The notes below the pieces were generated by a model that saw nothing but the letters and a program-made list of their open reading frames with translations, searched no databases and was not told where the DNA came from. A stretch of 64,000 nucleotides of DNA, taken from positions 84,260-148,259 of the forward strand of contig AP017966.1 in the NCBI GenBank assembly GCA_037101405.1, read 5' to 3'. Source of the stretch: Candidatus Megaera polyxenophila (GTDB lineage Bacteria; Pseudomonadota; Alphaproteobacteria; Rickettsiales; Rickettsiaceae). The translations under genes were made by a program, and so were the position numbers. Positions 8,377 to 16,127 of the stretch are shown here, one piece after another (the first letter of the stretch is position 1; the number at the start of each line of letters is the position of its first letter).

Positions 8377-9629
8377 TTTCCACTCCTTTCATCCTTAATT
8401 GCTTCTGCGACATCACTTGCCCCAACTTCTACCGATTTAGTAAATACCACATCCACTTTCGTTCCCCCAGGTACTAAAATCACCGGTGATATATTCTCAG
8501 CTTGTTTAATATAGTAGTCCGCTAGCTTTTCGGCAGCGCTACTACTTCCTCCTAGTATCCCTTCCTGCGCCATATCCTGCATACTCCGTTTGTTTGTGTT
8601 AATCGCTCCCAAAGGACTAATATTAAGCCCGCTTTGTCCTTTTGCAGTATTAGTAAAACCGCTAAGCACGCCTCCGATAAAAGCACTTTTTAGATGTTTA
8701 TCGGACATGGACACAACAACGCCTCGTATGCCGTTTGCTCCGTCATCTCCGTATATTACTCCCGCAACTTTTGTAGAAATTACAAGCCCTGCTTTTTTGT
8801 CTTCACATACTAACTCCTCGGCTCTAATAATTGCCCGCTCCGATGAAATATCCCCATAACAACTACCGAGTAACCTGCATTGTTTGATATCTACCGCAAA
8901 GTCTTTCGGCAAGTTTCCTCTACCCGTTAACTTGATGACGATAGGTATAGGCTCTGATTGTGTATTTACCGAAGTTGAAACCGCAATGCCGCCGAGTAAA
9001 TGACCGCTAACATAACTGGTTGCAGGTATATAACTATATGAAGATACGGGAGGCGTTATCGCAGGCTTGGTACTAATTGTTGTCATACCGAGTTCCGCCG
9101 CTATAGCTGCCAGTTTTTCCTCAGGATTTAAAGATGCTATTTCATTTTTTAGGTTTTCCTTATCTACCTTCAATTCCTCAATCGCTTGCAGGGCATAAGA
9201 TAATCTAGAGTTTAACGCCTTTAACGCCTCCTCCGAACTGGACTTTTCCTCTTGCTGCTGCTTAACAAGCGTACTTTTAAGTAACTCTATTTGCTCGGCT
9301 CTGGTTTTTCCTTCATTCTCTATTGATTCTTCTAAAAAATTGCGCCATTTCGTATCTGCTCCTGTAGCATCCGTTGCAAGTTCTATCTTCTGATGCCCCT
9401 CTACTATATTTTCTTTATCTACAGTTTTTTTCTCGGGAGTGTTAACTGTGCCGATTAATACAAGAAAAGCTACTAGACCGGTAAACCCTATAACAACCAC
9501 CAAGCTTAGGTTGATCCATTGCTTTTTTGTAATGGCCTGTTTGCTTTCCAAAACATTACTACCCTTAAAAAAACTACCGCTCTTCTCTCTGATGTTTTGT
9601 AATATGCTTTTTATTCTGTCCATGCTCAT
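8373..9629 (-). CDS. traB: TraB, inner-membrane scaffold of the transfer pore
   Basis: This 418-aa VirB10-type protein has a cytoplasmic N-terminus, one membrane helix (about residues 37-60), a coiled-coil region (about residues 115-170) and a C-terminal beta-rich domain. The domain includes YSYIPATSYVSGHLLGG, PIPIVIKLTGRGNLP, CRLLGSCYGDISSERA and a final VILVPGGTKVDVVFTKSV. It bridges the inner and outer membranes together with TraK and TraV. It overlaps traK by 4 nt at its start. The length is slightly under F TraB (475 aa). Confidence 0.95.
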   Translation of the reverse strand: MSMDRIKSILQNIREKSGSFFKGSNVLESKQAITKKQWINLSLVVVIGFTGLVAFLVLIGTVNTPEKKTVDKENIVEGHQKIELATDATGADTKWRNFLEESIENEGKTRAEQIELLKSTLVKQQQEEKSSSEEALKALNSRLSYALQAIEELKVDKENLKNEIASLNPEEKLAAIAAELGMTTISTKPAITPPVSSYSYIPATSYVSGHLLGGIAVSTSVNTQSEPIPIVIKLTGRGNLPKDFAVDIKQCRLLGSCYGDISSERAIIRAEELVCEDKKAGLVISTKVAGVIYGDDGANGIRGVVVSMSDKHLKSAFIGGVLSGFTNTAKGQSGLNISPLGAINTNKRSMQDMAQEGILGGSSSAAEKLADYYIKQAENISPVILVPGGTKVDVVFTKSVEVGASDVAEAIKDERSGK

Positions 9630-10318
9630 TTATCCTTTATTTCCTGCACCAGCATTACTTTTACTTTTTGCTTCGGCATGATTGCTAATTCATCAGGGTA
9701 AACACCGATTACCTTATCAAACCCTTGTGCAAATATTTTTCCGCTAAAATTAACTATTTCCCGAGTAGGATTCTGTAATTCAAATATTCCTCCTCTTAAA
9801 TTTTTATATTGATAGGTTTTTATCTGTTTTGCTTTAAGCCCGCCGGTATCGCTTATTTGTAATAATCCCGACTGAACATAGAAAATATCGGCTACATCAT
9901 CTTTCATTGCTCTTAGCATCCGAGATAATATAGAAGTCCGTAACTGCTCTGGATTATTTACTCTGCCGCCCTCTATGACAATAACTCTCCCTTTAGTATC
10001 GCTAACACGGAGTAATAAATCCTGAACAAAACCTGCGTTATTCCTAATGCTTATTTCTATATCCTTGCCTACCTCACATAACGGCATTATGTAAATATTT
10101 AATCCGTCTTCATCATGCTTAAGCCTGTATTTACTCTCGTCTCCCGTAACCTGTGTTATCTTATAAGGCGGGTTACTTATCCTGTTTAAACCCGTTTTCG
10201 ATATCTCGCCCTTTATTATGCTACCTGCGGTATATTGATAAACGTCTCCCTTGCCGATACCTACTTGGCAAATAATCAAAAAACAACTGATTAACCTTAA
10301 TAATTTTCCTATTTTCAT
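9626..10318 (-). CDS. traK: TraK, secretin-like protein of the transfer pore
   Basis: This 230-aa periplasmic/outer-membrane protein has a signal peptide (about residues 1-24). Recognisable TraK features are the repeated small beta motifs, the NNAGFVQDLLLRV segment and a C-terminal PDELAIMPKQKVKVMLV. It assembles with TraB and TraV into the core channel. It overlaps traE and traB by 4 nt each, typical of coupled translation in this operon. Confidence 0.88.
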   Translation of the reverse strand: MKIGKLLRLISCFLIICQVGIGKGDVYQYTAGSIIKGEISKTGLNRISNPPYKITQVTGDESKYRLKHDEDGLNIYIMPLCEVGKDIEISIRNNAGFVQDLLLRVSDTKGRVIVIEGGRVNNPEQLRTSILSRMLRAMKDDVADIFYVQSGLLQISDTGGLKAKQIKTYQYKNLRGGIFELQNPTREIVNFSGKIFAQGFDKVIGVYPDELAIMPKQKVKVMLVQEIKDK

Positions 10319-10890
10319 TTTTTCTCATCCTCTTTTTGCGGTAAAAGACGGCTAAATTCCTTTATTTTCAGTAAACCGCCGACAAAATCAAAAGACATCA
10401 GATACTTAACGTTTTCTTGTTCAATTCCTTTTTTACCAAACGTACTCGTTAGCGTTCCTTCAACTACTACCCGCAGGTTTTTTGTATCTACCTGTAGCTT
10501 TTTAGGAGCAAAGAATGTCATTAAGCCAAACTTCTTATGCTCTTCCTCCTTAACCGCAAAATAGCTCTGCAAAGCCTCTATATTCTTTTTAGACCGAGCC
10601 GAGGCGTGCTTTAATATTATGTCCCTTTTTGCCGGGATCGTCTCCGTTGTTAAATCAAGTAAACAGGAAGCAAAAAGCAGCGCACTTTCTTCCAGATAAC
10701 TCTGCGATACCTGTGCGCCTTCTATTATCATTTCCCTAGCAATACCTGGTATCATGATAATTTTTTCTTCAATTACGGCTAATTTCCCTACAAGTAAAAA
10801 GTTGGCAATTACCGCTAAACCGCTAAGCCCTGCAAAGAAATTACGTTGCCTAGTTAAATAAATACTTTTCTGATGCTCTCTTATGTCCAT
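10315..10890 (-). CDS. traE: TraE, inner-membrane pilus assembly protein
   Basis: The 191-aa product matches TraE/VirB5-VirB8-like family size (F TraE 188 aa). It has one N-terminal membrane helix (residues about 17-35), then a periplasmic domain with IPGIAREMIIEGAQVSQSYL and a C-terminal beta region (VEGTLTSTFGKKGIEQENVK). It lies between traL and traK as in F, with a 5-nt gap to traL and a 4-nt overlap with traK. Confidence 0.92.
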   Translation of the reverse strand: MDIREHQKSIYLTRQRNFFAGLSGLAVIANFLLVGKLAVIEEKIIMIPGIAREMIIEGAQVSQSYLEESALLFASCLLDLTTETIPAKRDIILKHASARSKKNIEALQSYFAVKEEEHKKFGLMTFFAPKKLQVDTKNLRVVVEGTLTSTFGKKGIEQENVKYLMSFDFVGGLLKIKEFSRLLPQKEDEKK

Positions 10891-10895
10891 TTACT

Positions 10896-11168
10896 TTAAT
10901 AAAAATATTTAATTGCAGAATCTGGCATTGACCCTTTTAACCGAGACGGGAAGTACCAATGAATAAAACGTTGAGCCTTGCCGTCATGTAGGATTTTAGA
11001 GAGGTAGTCGCCTAAGTAGTAACCGGGCAAAGCTCCTATAACACTAACCATAAGACTAAATAGCGTCATTGCTACAACTACCCCAACCATAGCCATAATC
11101 ACTCCAAGTAAAGGCATCCCGTATATTTTGATTTCGGCTCGCAAAGTCTCCCACATTCTTGTTTGCAT
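10896..11168 (-). CDS. traL: TraL, small inner-membrane pilus assembly protein
   Basis: The 90-aa product has a short N-terminus, two hydrophobic segments (about residues 20-58) and a C-terminal HWYFPSRLKGSMPDS tail that fits the TraL pattern (F TraL is 91 aa). It starts 5 nt after the pilin gene and is followed by traE, matching the F order traA-traL-traE. It acts in pilus assembly, probably as the VirB3 counterpart. Confidence 0.9.
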   Translation of the reverse strand: MQTRMWETLRAEIKIYGMPLLGVIMAMVGVVVAMTLFSLMVSVIGALPGYYLGDYLSKILHDGKAQRFIHWYFPSRLKGSMPDSAIKYFY

Positions 11169-11173
11169 ACCTT

Positions 11174-11542
11174 TTAAGCCACCGGTATTACGAGTTGAGA
11201 CAATTTTATTGCTCCCGCAGTACCAAGAGATCCTACCCCAAATGCCACTCCTTTTTGGTACATATCTCCTCCGCGAGCAAGAAATGTCGTACCTAATCCA
11301 ACAGCAATGGCTAACTTGCCTATGTTGTTATTTACAAGTTTGTAAAGCGGCGAAATCATCCCGGCTTCTAAATCTTCAACCTTAAACCAATCGGTAGCTA
11401 AAGCCGTATTACCCGACATAACAACCGCTATTACTCCAAGATATACCCCCGCTTCCGCGCATATTACCAATTGGGCTTTTAGCTTCTTGTATCGATCGCT
11501 TTTCATAATTTTTTCTCTTTGATTTTTCTTGTTGATTAACAT
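11174..11542 (-). CDS. traA: TraA-like pilin precursor
   Basis: The 122-aa propilin has a long basic leader and signal peptide with a cleavage site after NTALA (about residue 50). It is followed by a mature pilin of about 72 aa with two hydrophobic helices, the first VNNNIGKLAIAVGLGTTFLA and the second VAFGVGSLGTAGAIKL. F TraA is 121 aa with a 51-aa leader, so the layout matches well. An AGGAG box lies 8 nt before the ATG at 11542, supporting this start. It is the first gene of the tra operon. Confidence 0.87.
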   Translation of the reverse strand: MLINKKNQREKIMKSDRYKKLKAQLVICAEAGVYLGVIAVVMSGNTALATDWFKVEDLEAGMISPLYKLVNNNIGKLAIAVGLGTTFLARGGDMYQKGVAFGVGSLGTAGAIKLSQLVIPVA

Positions 11543-11629
11543 TTAATTACTCCTTATAAACTCATTTTACTCTGATGTTATTTGATATGTGTACACTTAT
11601 CAAGTTGTATTAATCAATTACCTATTCAC

Positions 11630-12055
11630 TCAAAAGGGAATTTCATCAGGTAAAGCTGATAATTCTTCAATCTCGGTTATATAGTTTTCTCTTGAGATTT
11701 CGCCGTTACTCTGTTTCTCTTTACTACTTGTTAAGAGGTTTATGTGATTGATATTTACCTCTATAGAACCTTTGGCGTTGCCTGATTTATCTATATAACT
11801 TCTTACCTTCGGATAACCTTTTACAAGTATCCCAGTCCCTTGCGTTACATATGCTTTTATTACTTTTGCAAGTCCCTCCGAATTAGTGTTGCACTCAAAC
11901 CACGTTGTTTCTTTTTGTTCTTTTCCCTGTTTATCTTTCCATGTTCTAGATACCCCCACTGAAAAAGTTACAAAGTTCGGGTATTCATTAGGCTTCCGTA
12001 ATATAGGGTCTTTCCCTACGTACCCTATTAATTCAATTTCTGCCGTACTTATCAT
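11630..12055 (-). CDS. ssb: Single-stranded DNA-binding protein
   Basis: The 141-aa protein has an N-terminal OB-fold (ELIGYVGKDPILRKPNEYPN, VGVSRTWKDKQGK, TWFECNTNSEGLAK, GTGILVKGYPKV) and an acidic C-terminal tip ending DEIPF, the SSB peptide that docks partner enzymes. An AAAGGAGG box precedes the ATG. It ends the recombination module (regulator, YqaJ, RecT, SSB) just upstream of traA and probably protects the transferred strand and serves RecT. Confidence 0.93.
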   Translation of the reverse strand: MISTAEIELIGYVGKDPILRKPNEYPNFVTFSVGVSRTWKDKQGKEQKETTWFECNTNSEGLAKVIKAYVTQGTGILVKGYPKVRSYIDKSGNAKGSIEVNINHINLLTSSKEKQSNGEISRENYITEIEELSALPDEIPF

Positions 12056-12083
12056 TCTTACCTCCTTTAATACTTCTAGTTTG

Positions 12084-12947
12084 TTAATTTATACTCTCGC
12101 CAAAATCCTCAATCTTAAGCGGTAACCCCAAATTCTTCCCTAGCTTGCGAATAGGCACGACTAACGCCATCGCTTCAAAATGTTTTACCCACGGCGAGTC
12201 GGACTTATAAGACCCCGAGGAACATTCCATACTTTCGTTAATCTCATCCCTAAAACACACCTTGATTTGAGCCTCGCCAGATTTAAGCTTTACCACCCCG
12301 TAAGTAGCAATCAGATTATCTTTGTGCTGCTTCTCTTTTGACGGGATATGCTTAATATTAGGATTCATCCCGAGTTCATACTCAAAGAAGTCATCCTTAT
12401 ATACCCCGTAAGAGTAAACGTTAGAAACAAGAGGATTATTAAGGAGCAGTTTTAGCCACCCTCTATAACCTATCTGCAAATCAATGTTTGACTTATAAGA
12501 AATAAGCCAAGCTTGTCCAAGTGAAGAGGCAGGGTCTAGTCCGTACTCACAGCATTTATAAAAGGCATTTACTATCGATAACTGACTACACGCTCTTAAC
12601 TTATCATTGGTATTGATTTCCCACGCAAATGACCTAGCTAACTTCTCAAATAATAAGCCGTTGTTATTTAGAAACGGCAGTAGCTTATCTTTTCTTGCAC
12701 TACAGAGCTCATATATTCCGTCTTTGGGTTTGGGTACTATTGCTGCGACCTTATCCCGCTCTATAACCTCCATAGACGCTTCTTGAGCATTTAAATCGGT
12801 GTTTAAGCTACGATTATCTATGTTTGTATTATTTAGCTCCCTGTGGGCTTTATTTTCGTTTTGCGAGTTTTCTACTTCATAAACCGACATCGCCGTTTGA
12901 TATAATTCTTCGTTGTGTTGATTTCTTGCATGTATTGCTCCGTTCAT
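12084..12947 (-). CDS. recT: RecT-family single-strand annealing protein
   Basis: The 287-aa protein has the RecT core at about residues 80-270. Diagnostic blocks are CSQLSIVNAFYKCCEYGLDP, SLGQAWLISYKS, LQIGYRGWLKLLLN and VYSYGVYKDDFFEYELG. It anneals complementary strands exposed by the neighbouring YqaJ exonuclease (1 nt gap) and would be helped by SSB downstream. The first 75 residues are low-complexity. The parallel module at 22-27 kb uses a Bet-type annealase instead. Confidence 0.94.
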   Translation of the reverse strand: MNGAIHARNQHNEELYQTAMSVYEVENSQNENKAHRELNNTNIDNRSLNTDLNAQEASMEVIERDKVAAIVPKPKDGIYELCSARKDKLLPFLNNNGLLFEKLARSFAWEINTNDKLRACSQLSIVNAFYKCCEYGLDPASSLGQAWLISYKSNIDLQIGYRGWLKLLLNNPLVSNVYSYGVYKDDFFEYELGMNPNIKHIPSKEKQHKDNLIATYGVVKLKSGEAQIKVCFRDEINESMECSSGSYKSDSPWVKHFEAMALVVPIRKLGKNLGLPLKIEDFGESIN

Positions 12948-12948
12948 T

Positions 12949-13842
12949 TCATCCTCCTATAATTTGTAGAATTCTATATGTATTATCGTTTGAGTATTCC
13001 CTGTAAAGTTCAGGCATCGCTTCTTTTAATGCACCGGTATCAAGTCTGGTAGCAGTTCTTTCCTTTAAAGCTACTTTGCAAAACCCCGCATCAAGAATAC
13101 CCGCATCACCCATAAAATTTTGGATTTCAATTTTTAGCTTTTCTTCCTGTTTCTCAAGTTCTCTGCGTCTTATTGCCGCCTCTTGCCATATACAAATCTT
13201 TTCCCTTATACCGCTGTCGGCTTTAATCGTTTTGGCACTCTCTAACTTAGGATAAACTTCTTGCAATTCAGCAGGATTAGAAGGAGCAGGCGGAATACCC
13301 GCTACAATGTGATTGTTCCAGAAATCTATCACCGCTTGCCGAATCCGAGCCTCATATTCATAGTCCCGCCAATAAGTAAAACAGGCATATTGCCAATTAC
13401 TGAACAACACGGGAACGTCTACCCTTTCGGCATTTGTAAGCATGGCGTAATATGCTACCTGTGTTCTGTAATATTCTGGTATTCCCTCTTCCCACTTAGC
13501 AATCGGACATTTTGTGGACTTAGCCTCAACGATTACATTCTCACCTAATACCTTTGCGTCAACATTACCCCGCATAAACGGATACTTAGGGTCAATAACG
13601 GGCGGTAGGTTAGTTTCAAGAGAGCAGTTATTTACTTCGCTGTATTCCTGCAATATATACTTCTCAACTCTAGCACCTCGTTTTAAATCTTCGCTTTCCT
13701 CCTCATAAATAACGGCAGGGTTCATCTTGTCTCTGTAGACGTCTAAAGGCGTACACCATGGAGACAACCCCATGATAGGGGCAATGTCGCTTCCCCCTAT
13801 TCCAAGCTTGCGATCAAGCAAAAAAGTTTCTCTATTACTCAT
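12949..13842 (-). CDS. YqaJ-family recombination exonuclease
   Basis: This 297-aa PD-(D/E)XK exonuclease is of the lambda Exo/YqaJ type. The N-terminus has LGIGGSDIAPIMGLSPWCTP, then RGNVDAK (the D) and VIVEAKS (the ExK), and QVAYYAMLTNAERVDV in the C-terminal half of the domain. A coiled region (about residues 220-250) follows. It resects double-strand ends for RecT. It overlaps the upstream 84-aa gene by 8 nt. A paralogue is at 23311-24219. Confidence 0.93.
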   Translation of the reverse strand: MSNRETFLLDRKLGIGGSDIAPIMGLSPWCTPLDVYRDKMNPAVIYEEESEDLKRGARVEKYILQEYSEVNNCSLETNLPPVIDPKYPFMRGNVDAKVLGENVIVEAKSTKCPIAKWEEGIPEYYRTQVAYYAMLTNAERVDVPVLFSNWQYACFTYWRDYEYEARIRQAVIDFWNNHIVAGIPPAPSNPAELQEVYPKLESAKTIKADSGIREKICIWQEAAIRRRELEKQEEKLKIEIQNFMGDAGILDAGFCKVALKERTATRLDTGALKEAMPELYREYSNDNTYRILQIIGG

Positions 13843-14089
13843 TTACCACCCTCCATTCTACGTTCTTCAATATCACGCCATCTTTGCACGTTTCTTGAAT
13901 GTCAGCAGTAAGGCTTACCTTATCATAAGCATTTAATTCCCCGATCATGTCGGGGTAATCGTTACACTTAACTAAAAGTGCCTGCTCAGTAGTAAAAACA
14001 TAGTGAGGTTGGTGTTTAATCGCCACGTAATGACTAAATATCGCCTTAAAGTGATTTTTTCCCTTTGTTTCTTTATTGGAGGTAGTCAT
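13835..14089 (-). CDS. Conserved small protein of recombination module A
   Basis: The family of this 84-aa soluble protein was not recognised. The body alternates short strands (HYVFTTEQALLVKCNDYP, YDKVSLTADIQETC, VILKNVEWRVVNE). It overlaps the 226-aa gene by 4 nt and the YqaJ gene by 8 nt, so it is translated as part of the recombination operon. The gene in the same slot in module B (23032-23286) is the same length but not clearly related. Confidence 0.7.
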   Translation of the reverse strand: MTTSNKETKGKNHFKAIFSHYVAIKHQPHYVFTTEQALLVKCNDYPDMIGELNAYDKVSLTADIQETCKDGVILKNVEWRVVNE

Positions 14090-14766
14090 ACCGCTACCCT
14101 CCGAGAAGAATAGTAATCGCTACGCAACTTGCTAGTTTCTCCCCAGTATCTTGATCTAGCTTCCTCTAGCTCTTGTTCTAACGCCGCAGGATCGTAAATC
14201 TTAATGTCCCAAGAAATGTCCCATCTTTTTGCTTCATCAAGTAAAAACTCGTATTGGTCAATCTTTCTGCTTAACTGGTGGTAATCCACGCTGTTTGCAT
14301 CAAACGGAATGTTATATTTTCTTGCTCTTCTTGTTTGCTCTTTGGTAAATGTTTGTTTGAAATGAGCTCTTGCTTCTTCTATTTGCTCATCAAGAGATTT
14401 CGCCCTCGCTCTTTCGCCAACTTTAGCAAGTGTTTCTTTAGCAGAATCAGATAACTCTAAGCTTTCACTTTTAGCTTCATGAAATTTAGGTGTTTCCGTT
14501 ATGTTGGTTGGTAATTTTACTGCTTGACGCTCATTGTAGATTTTTACAGCTAGCTTTGCTTGCTCAAGATTAGAAAATACTTGTACCGCTTCTTTTGTCG
14601 GTAGTAGCATTTTTCTTAAAGTTTCACGAGCCTTAGCAACGCTGATGTCTTCTAGACGTGATGCGCTGTTTAATATGGAATTAATATTGGTGTGATTTTT
14701 TGCCCCAAAGATTGTATCTTTACTTAAGGCGGAATTGTTGCTATTATGCATATAATTCTCCTGCAA
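14086..14766 (-). CDS. Conserved unknown protein, first gene of recombination module A
   Basis: The 226-aa protein is helical and charged. It is clearly homologous to the 219-aa protein at 22371-23030: both carry VQVFSNLE or MQVFSNLE, ETPKFHE, ESLELSDSAKET and a C-terminal DYHQL/NYYQL...Y-E-LL-AK block. No family is recognised. It heads the operon leading to YqaJ and RecT and is separated from the winged-helix regulator by a conserved terminator-like hairpin, so it may have a recombination-related or regulatory role. Confidence 0.75.
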   Translation of the reverse strand: MQENYMHNSNNSALSKDTIFGAKNHTNINSILNSASRLEDISVAKARETLRKMLLPTKEAVQVFSNLEQAKLAVKIYNERQAVKLPTNITETPKFHEAKSESLELSDSAKETLAKVGERARAKSLDEQIEEARAHFKQTFTKEQTRRARKYNIPFDANSVDYHQLSRKIDQYEFLLDEAKRWDISWDIKIYDPAALEQELEEARSRYWGETSKLRSDYYSSRRVAV

Positions 14767-14782
14767 AGGTTGAGTTGATAAA

Positions 14783-14824
14783 GTTGAGAATATCCCGACG
14801 GATCAAAGTAAGAATATTCTCAAC
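14783..14824. repeat. 11-bp inverted repeat upstream of the module A operon
   Basis: GTTGAGAATAT (14783-14793) and ATATTCTCAAC (14814-14824) form a perfect inverted repeat 17-58 nt upstream of the operon start codon at 14766. The position suits an operator or an mRNA leader hairpin. The inner AAGTAAGAAT is also found at the corresponding place in module B (complement near 22330-22340). Confidence 0.5.
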
Positions 14825-14834
14825 AAGTAATACA

Positions 14835-14873
14835 TAAAAACGTCTTAAGCTGTGAACCTTAAGGCGTTTTTTT
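14835..14873 (-). terminator. Conserved bidirectional terminator-like hairpin
   Basis: CGTCTTAAG (14841-14849) pairs with CTTAAGGCG (14858-14866), with an A-run on one side and a T-run on the other, so it could end transcription in either direction. It lies between the winged-helix gene and the 226-aa gene; the same motif with a different loop is at 22248-22285 in module B. It may act as an attenuator for the recombination operon. Confidence 0.7.
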
Positions 14874-14955
14874 ATGCCTTACTTATAGATTAGTATAATG
14901 CATGGAAATTATATTGTCAACTTATATTTTCTTTTTATTAAACTTTAATTACACC

Positions 14956-15294
14956 TTAACTAAGGTTAGGTTTTATATTTTTTTTCGATAAGTGTAGTGA
15001 AACTATTTTTTGCATGGAATCAATATTTAATAATATACTACGCTGCCGTGTTTTATTATGCATATCAAACGAAATATCACCTTCTTCTATAAATTTTTTT
15101 AAAGTTTTATATACAGCAGTACGGGAAACATTAGCTTTTTCAGCAATAAACGCTGTGGTTATTTTGCTTTTTCCTGCAATAGAAGTTTGCACTATTATTT
15201 GTAATATTAATCTTTGTGATGGTGTGTAATAATCATAGCTCCCAATAGCTTCTAATAAAAGATTAGGCTCTAATAAATCAAGTGAATTAGTCAT
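14956..15294 (-). CDS. Winged-helix transcriptional regulator, module A
   Basis: The 112-aa product has a helix-turn-helix at about residues 38-68 (KITTAFIAEKANVSRTAVYK, then TLKKFIEEGDI), typical of replication- or MarR-like winged helices. It lies between the replication genes and the recombination operon and is the likely controller of one or both. The protein in the same place in module B (21876-22175) has a similar layout but low identity. Confidence 0.8.
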   Translation of the reverse strand: MTNSLDLLEPNLLLEAIGSYDYYTPSQRLILQIIVQTSIAGKSKITTAFIAEKANVSRTAVYKTLKKFIEEGDISFDMHNKTRQRSILLNIDSMQKIVSLHLSKKNIKPNLS

Positions 15295-15492
15295 TGTTAC
15301 CTAGAATTAAATAAGTTTTTTTGAAGTGTTATTTAAGTTATTGACATTAAAAAACAATACCTTTAACCTACACTAACAATAAGTATGAATAACACAAACA
15401 GGAGAAACCCTTATACTGAAGTAAGATTTAAGAAAATGAAAGAAATTATTAGATAGGTTTACCACACATCTGCCAGGATATTGTCTTTAAAC

Positions 15493-15610
15493 TTATCTAG
15501 TACTAAACCAGATGTATCGAGTGATACGTCAACCGTGCTTTTTTATCCAGTAACGACTAAACCAGCAACGATTGGTCTTAGAATAGTAAAGTATTATTTT
15601 ACTGTCAAGC
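15493..15610 (-). promoter_or_regulatory. Conserved promoter plus structured leader, copy A
   Basis: On the minus strand, TTGACA (15603-15608), a 17-bp spacer and TATTCT (15580-15585) form a promoter pointing towards the winged-helix gene. About 100 nt downstream is strongly conserved in module B (21602-21710): an ACCA-N8-TGGT hairpin and a GTATC-ACTC-GATAC hairpin, with loop changes between copies but intact stems. This region separates the replication and recombination genes. It may be a structured leader, a copy-control RNA or part of an origin. Confidence 0.6.
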
Positions 15611-15665
15611 CCTTTGTTTTTGGTTAGTTGAATATTGCTTTAATTTTAATTAACTAACACCATAA

Positions 15666-16127
15666 ATGTCTAAGTTAGCATTACGAACAGAGCAGGAAGC
15701 TCAAACCTTACAAACTCAAGAACTATCCTTAGAAGCACAAGTATTTTTAGCTTTCAAACGTAGAAGTAAAAATAGGCATGAGTTATTAGATCAATTAACT
15801 AGAGCTAATGTCATTCTAGAAAAACAACTTACTAATAAGACAAGGCTATTACATCCAAAAGCCCGTACTATTGCAGAAAAAATTCTTAACAAGTTAGCAT
15901 ATGCAGGAGTTGAAGAAGCTATACTTACACATAAACAGTTACAGATAATAACTAGATGTTTAGCTGATCAGAATAGAAGTCTTATACACCAATTAGGCAG
16001 ATTGTTTAATTTTGAATATAAAAGGAAATATTTAAAATATAAGCGGTGCTATGTTTTTCAAATACACTCAATAATAAAAGAAACAGTAGGAATCTCCAAT
16101 AAGAGAAAGGAGGTGTATTATGATTAA
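15666..16127 (+). CDS. Small protein preceding replication gene A
   Basis: This 153-aa basic helical protein has no recognised family. The start follows the divergent conserved promoter region and its end overlaps the next gene (16120-17706) by 8 nt; an AGAAAGGAGG box in its 3' end serves that next gene. A helix-turn-helix-like stretch (EEAILTHKQLQIITRCL) is possible. By context it is an accessory or regulatory protein of replication. Confidence 0.72.
   Translation: MSKLALRTEQEAQTLQTQELSLEAQVFLAFKRRSKNRHELLDQLTRANVILEKQLTNKTRLLHPKARTIAEKILNKLAYAGVEEAILTHKQLQIITRCLADQNRSLIHQLGRLFNFEYKRKYLKYKRCYVFQIHSIIKETVGISNKRKEVYYD

Noticed and set aside
15385..15456. A 23-codon ORF with a TTGACA-like box upstream
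   Set aside because: Too short, no homologue in module B and no ribosome-binding site of note; it may be a leader peptide but there is no support.
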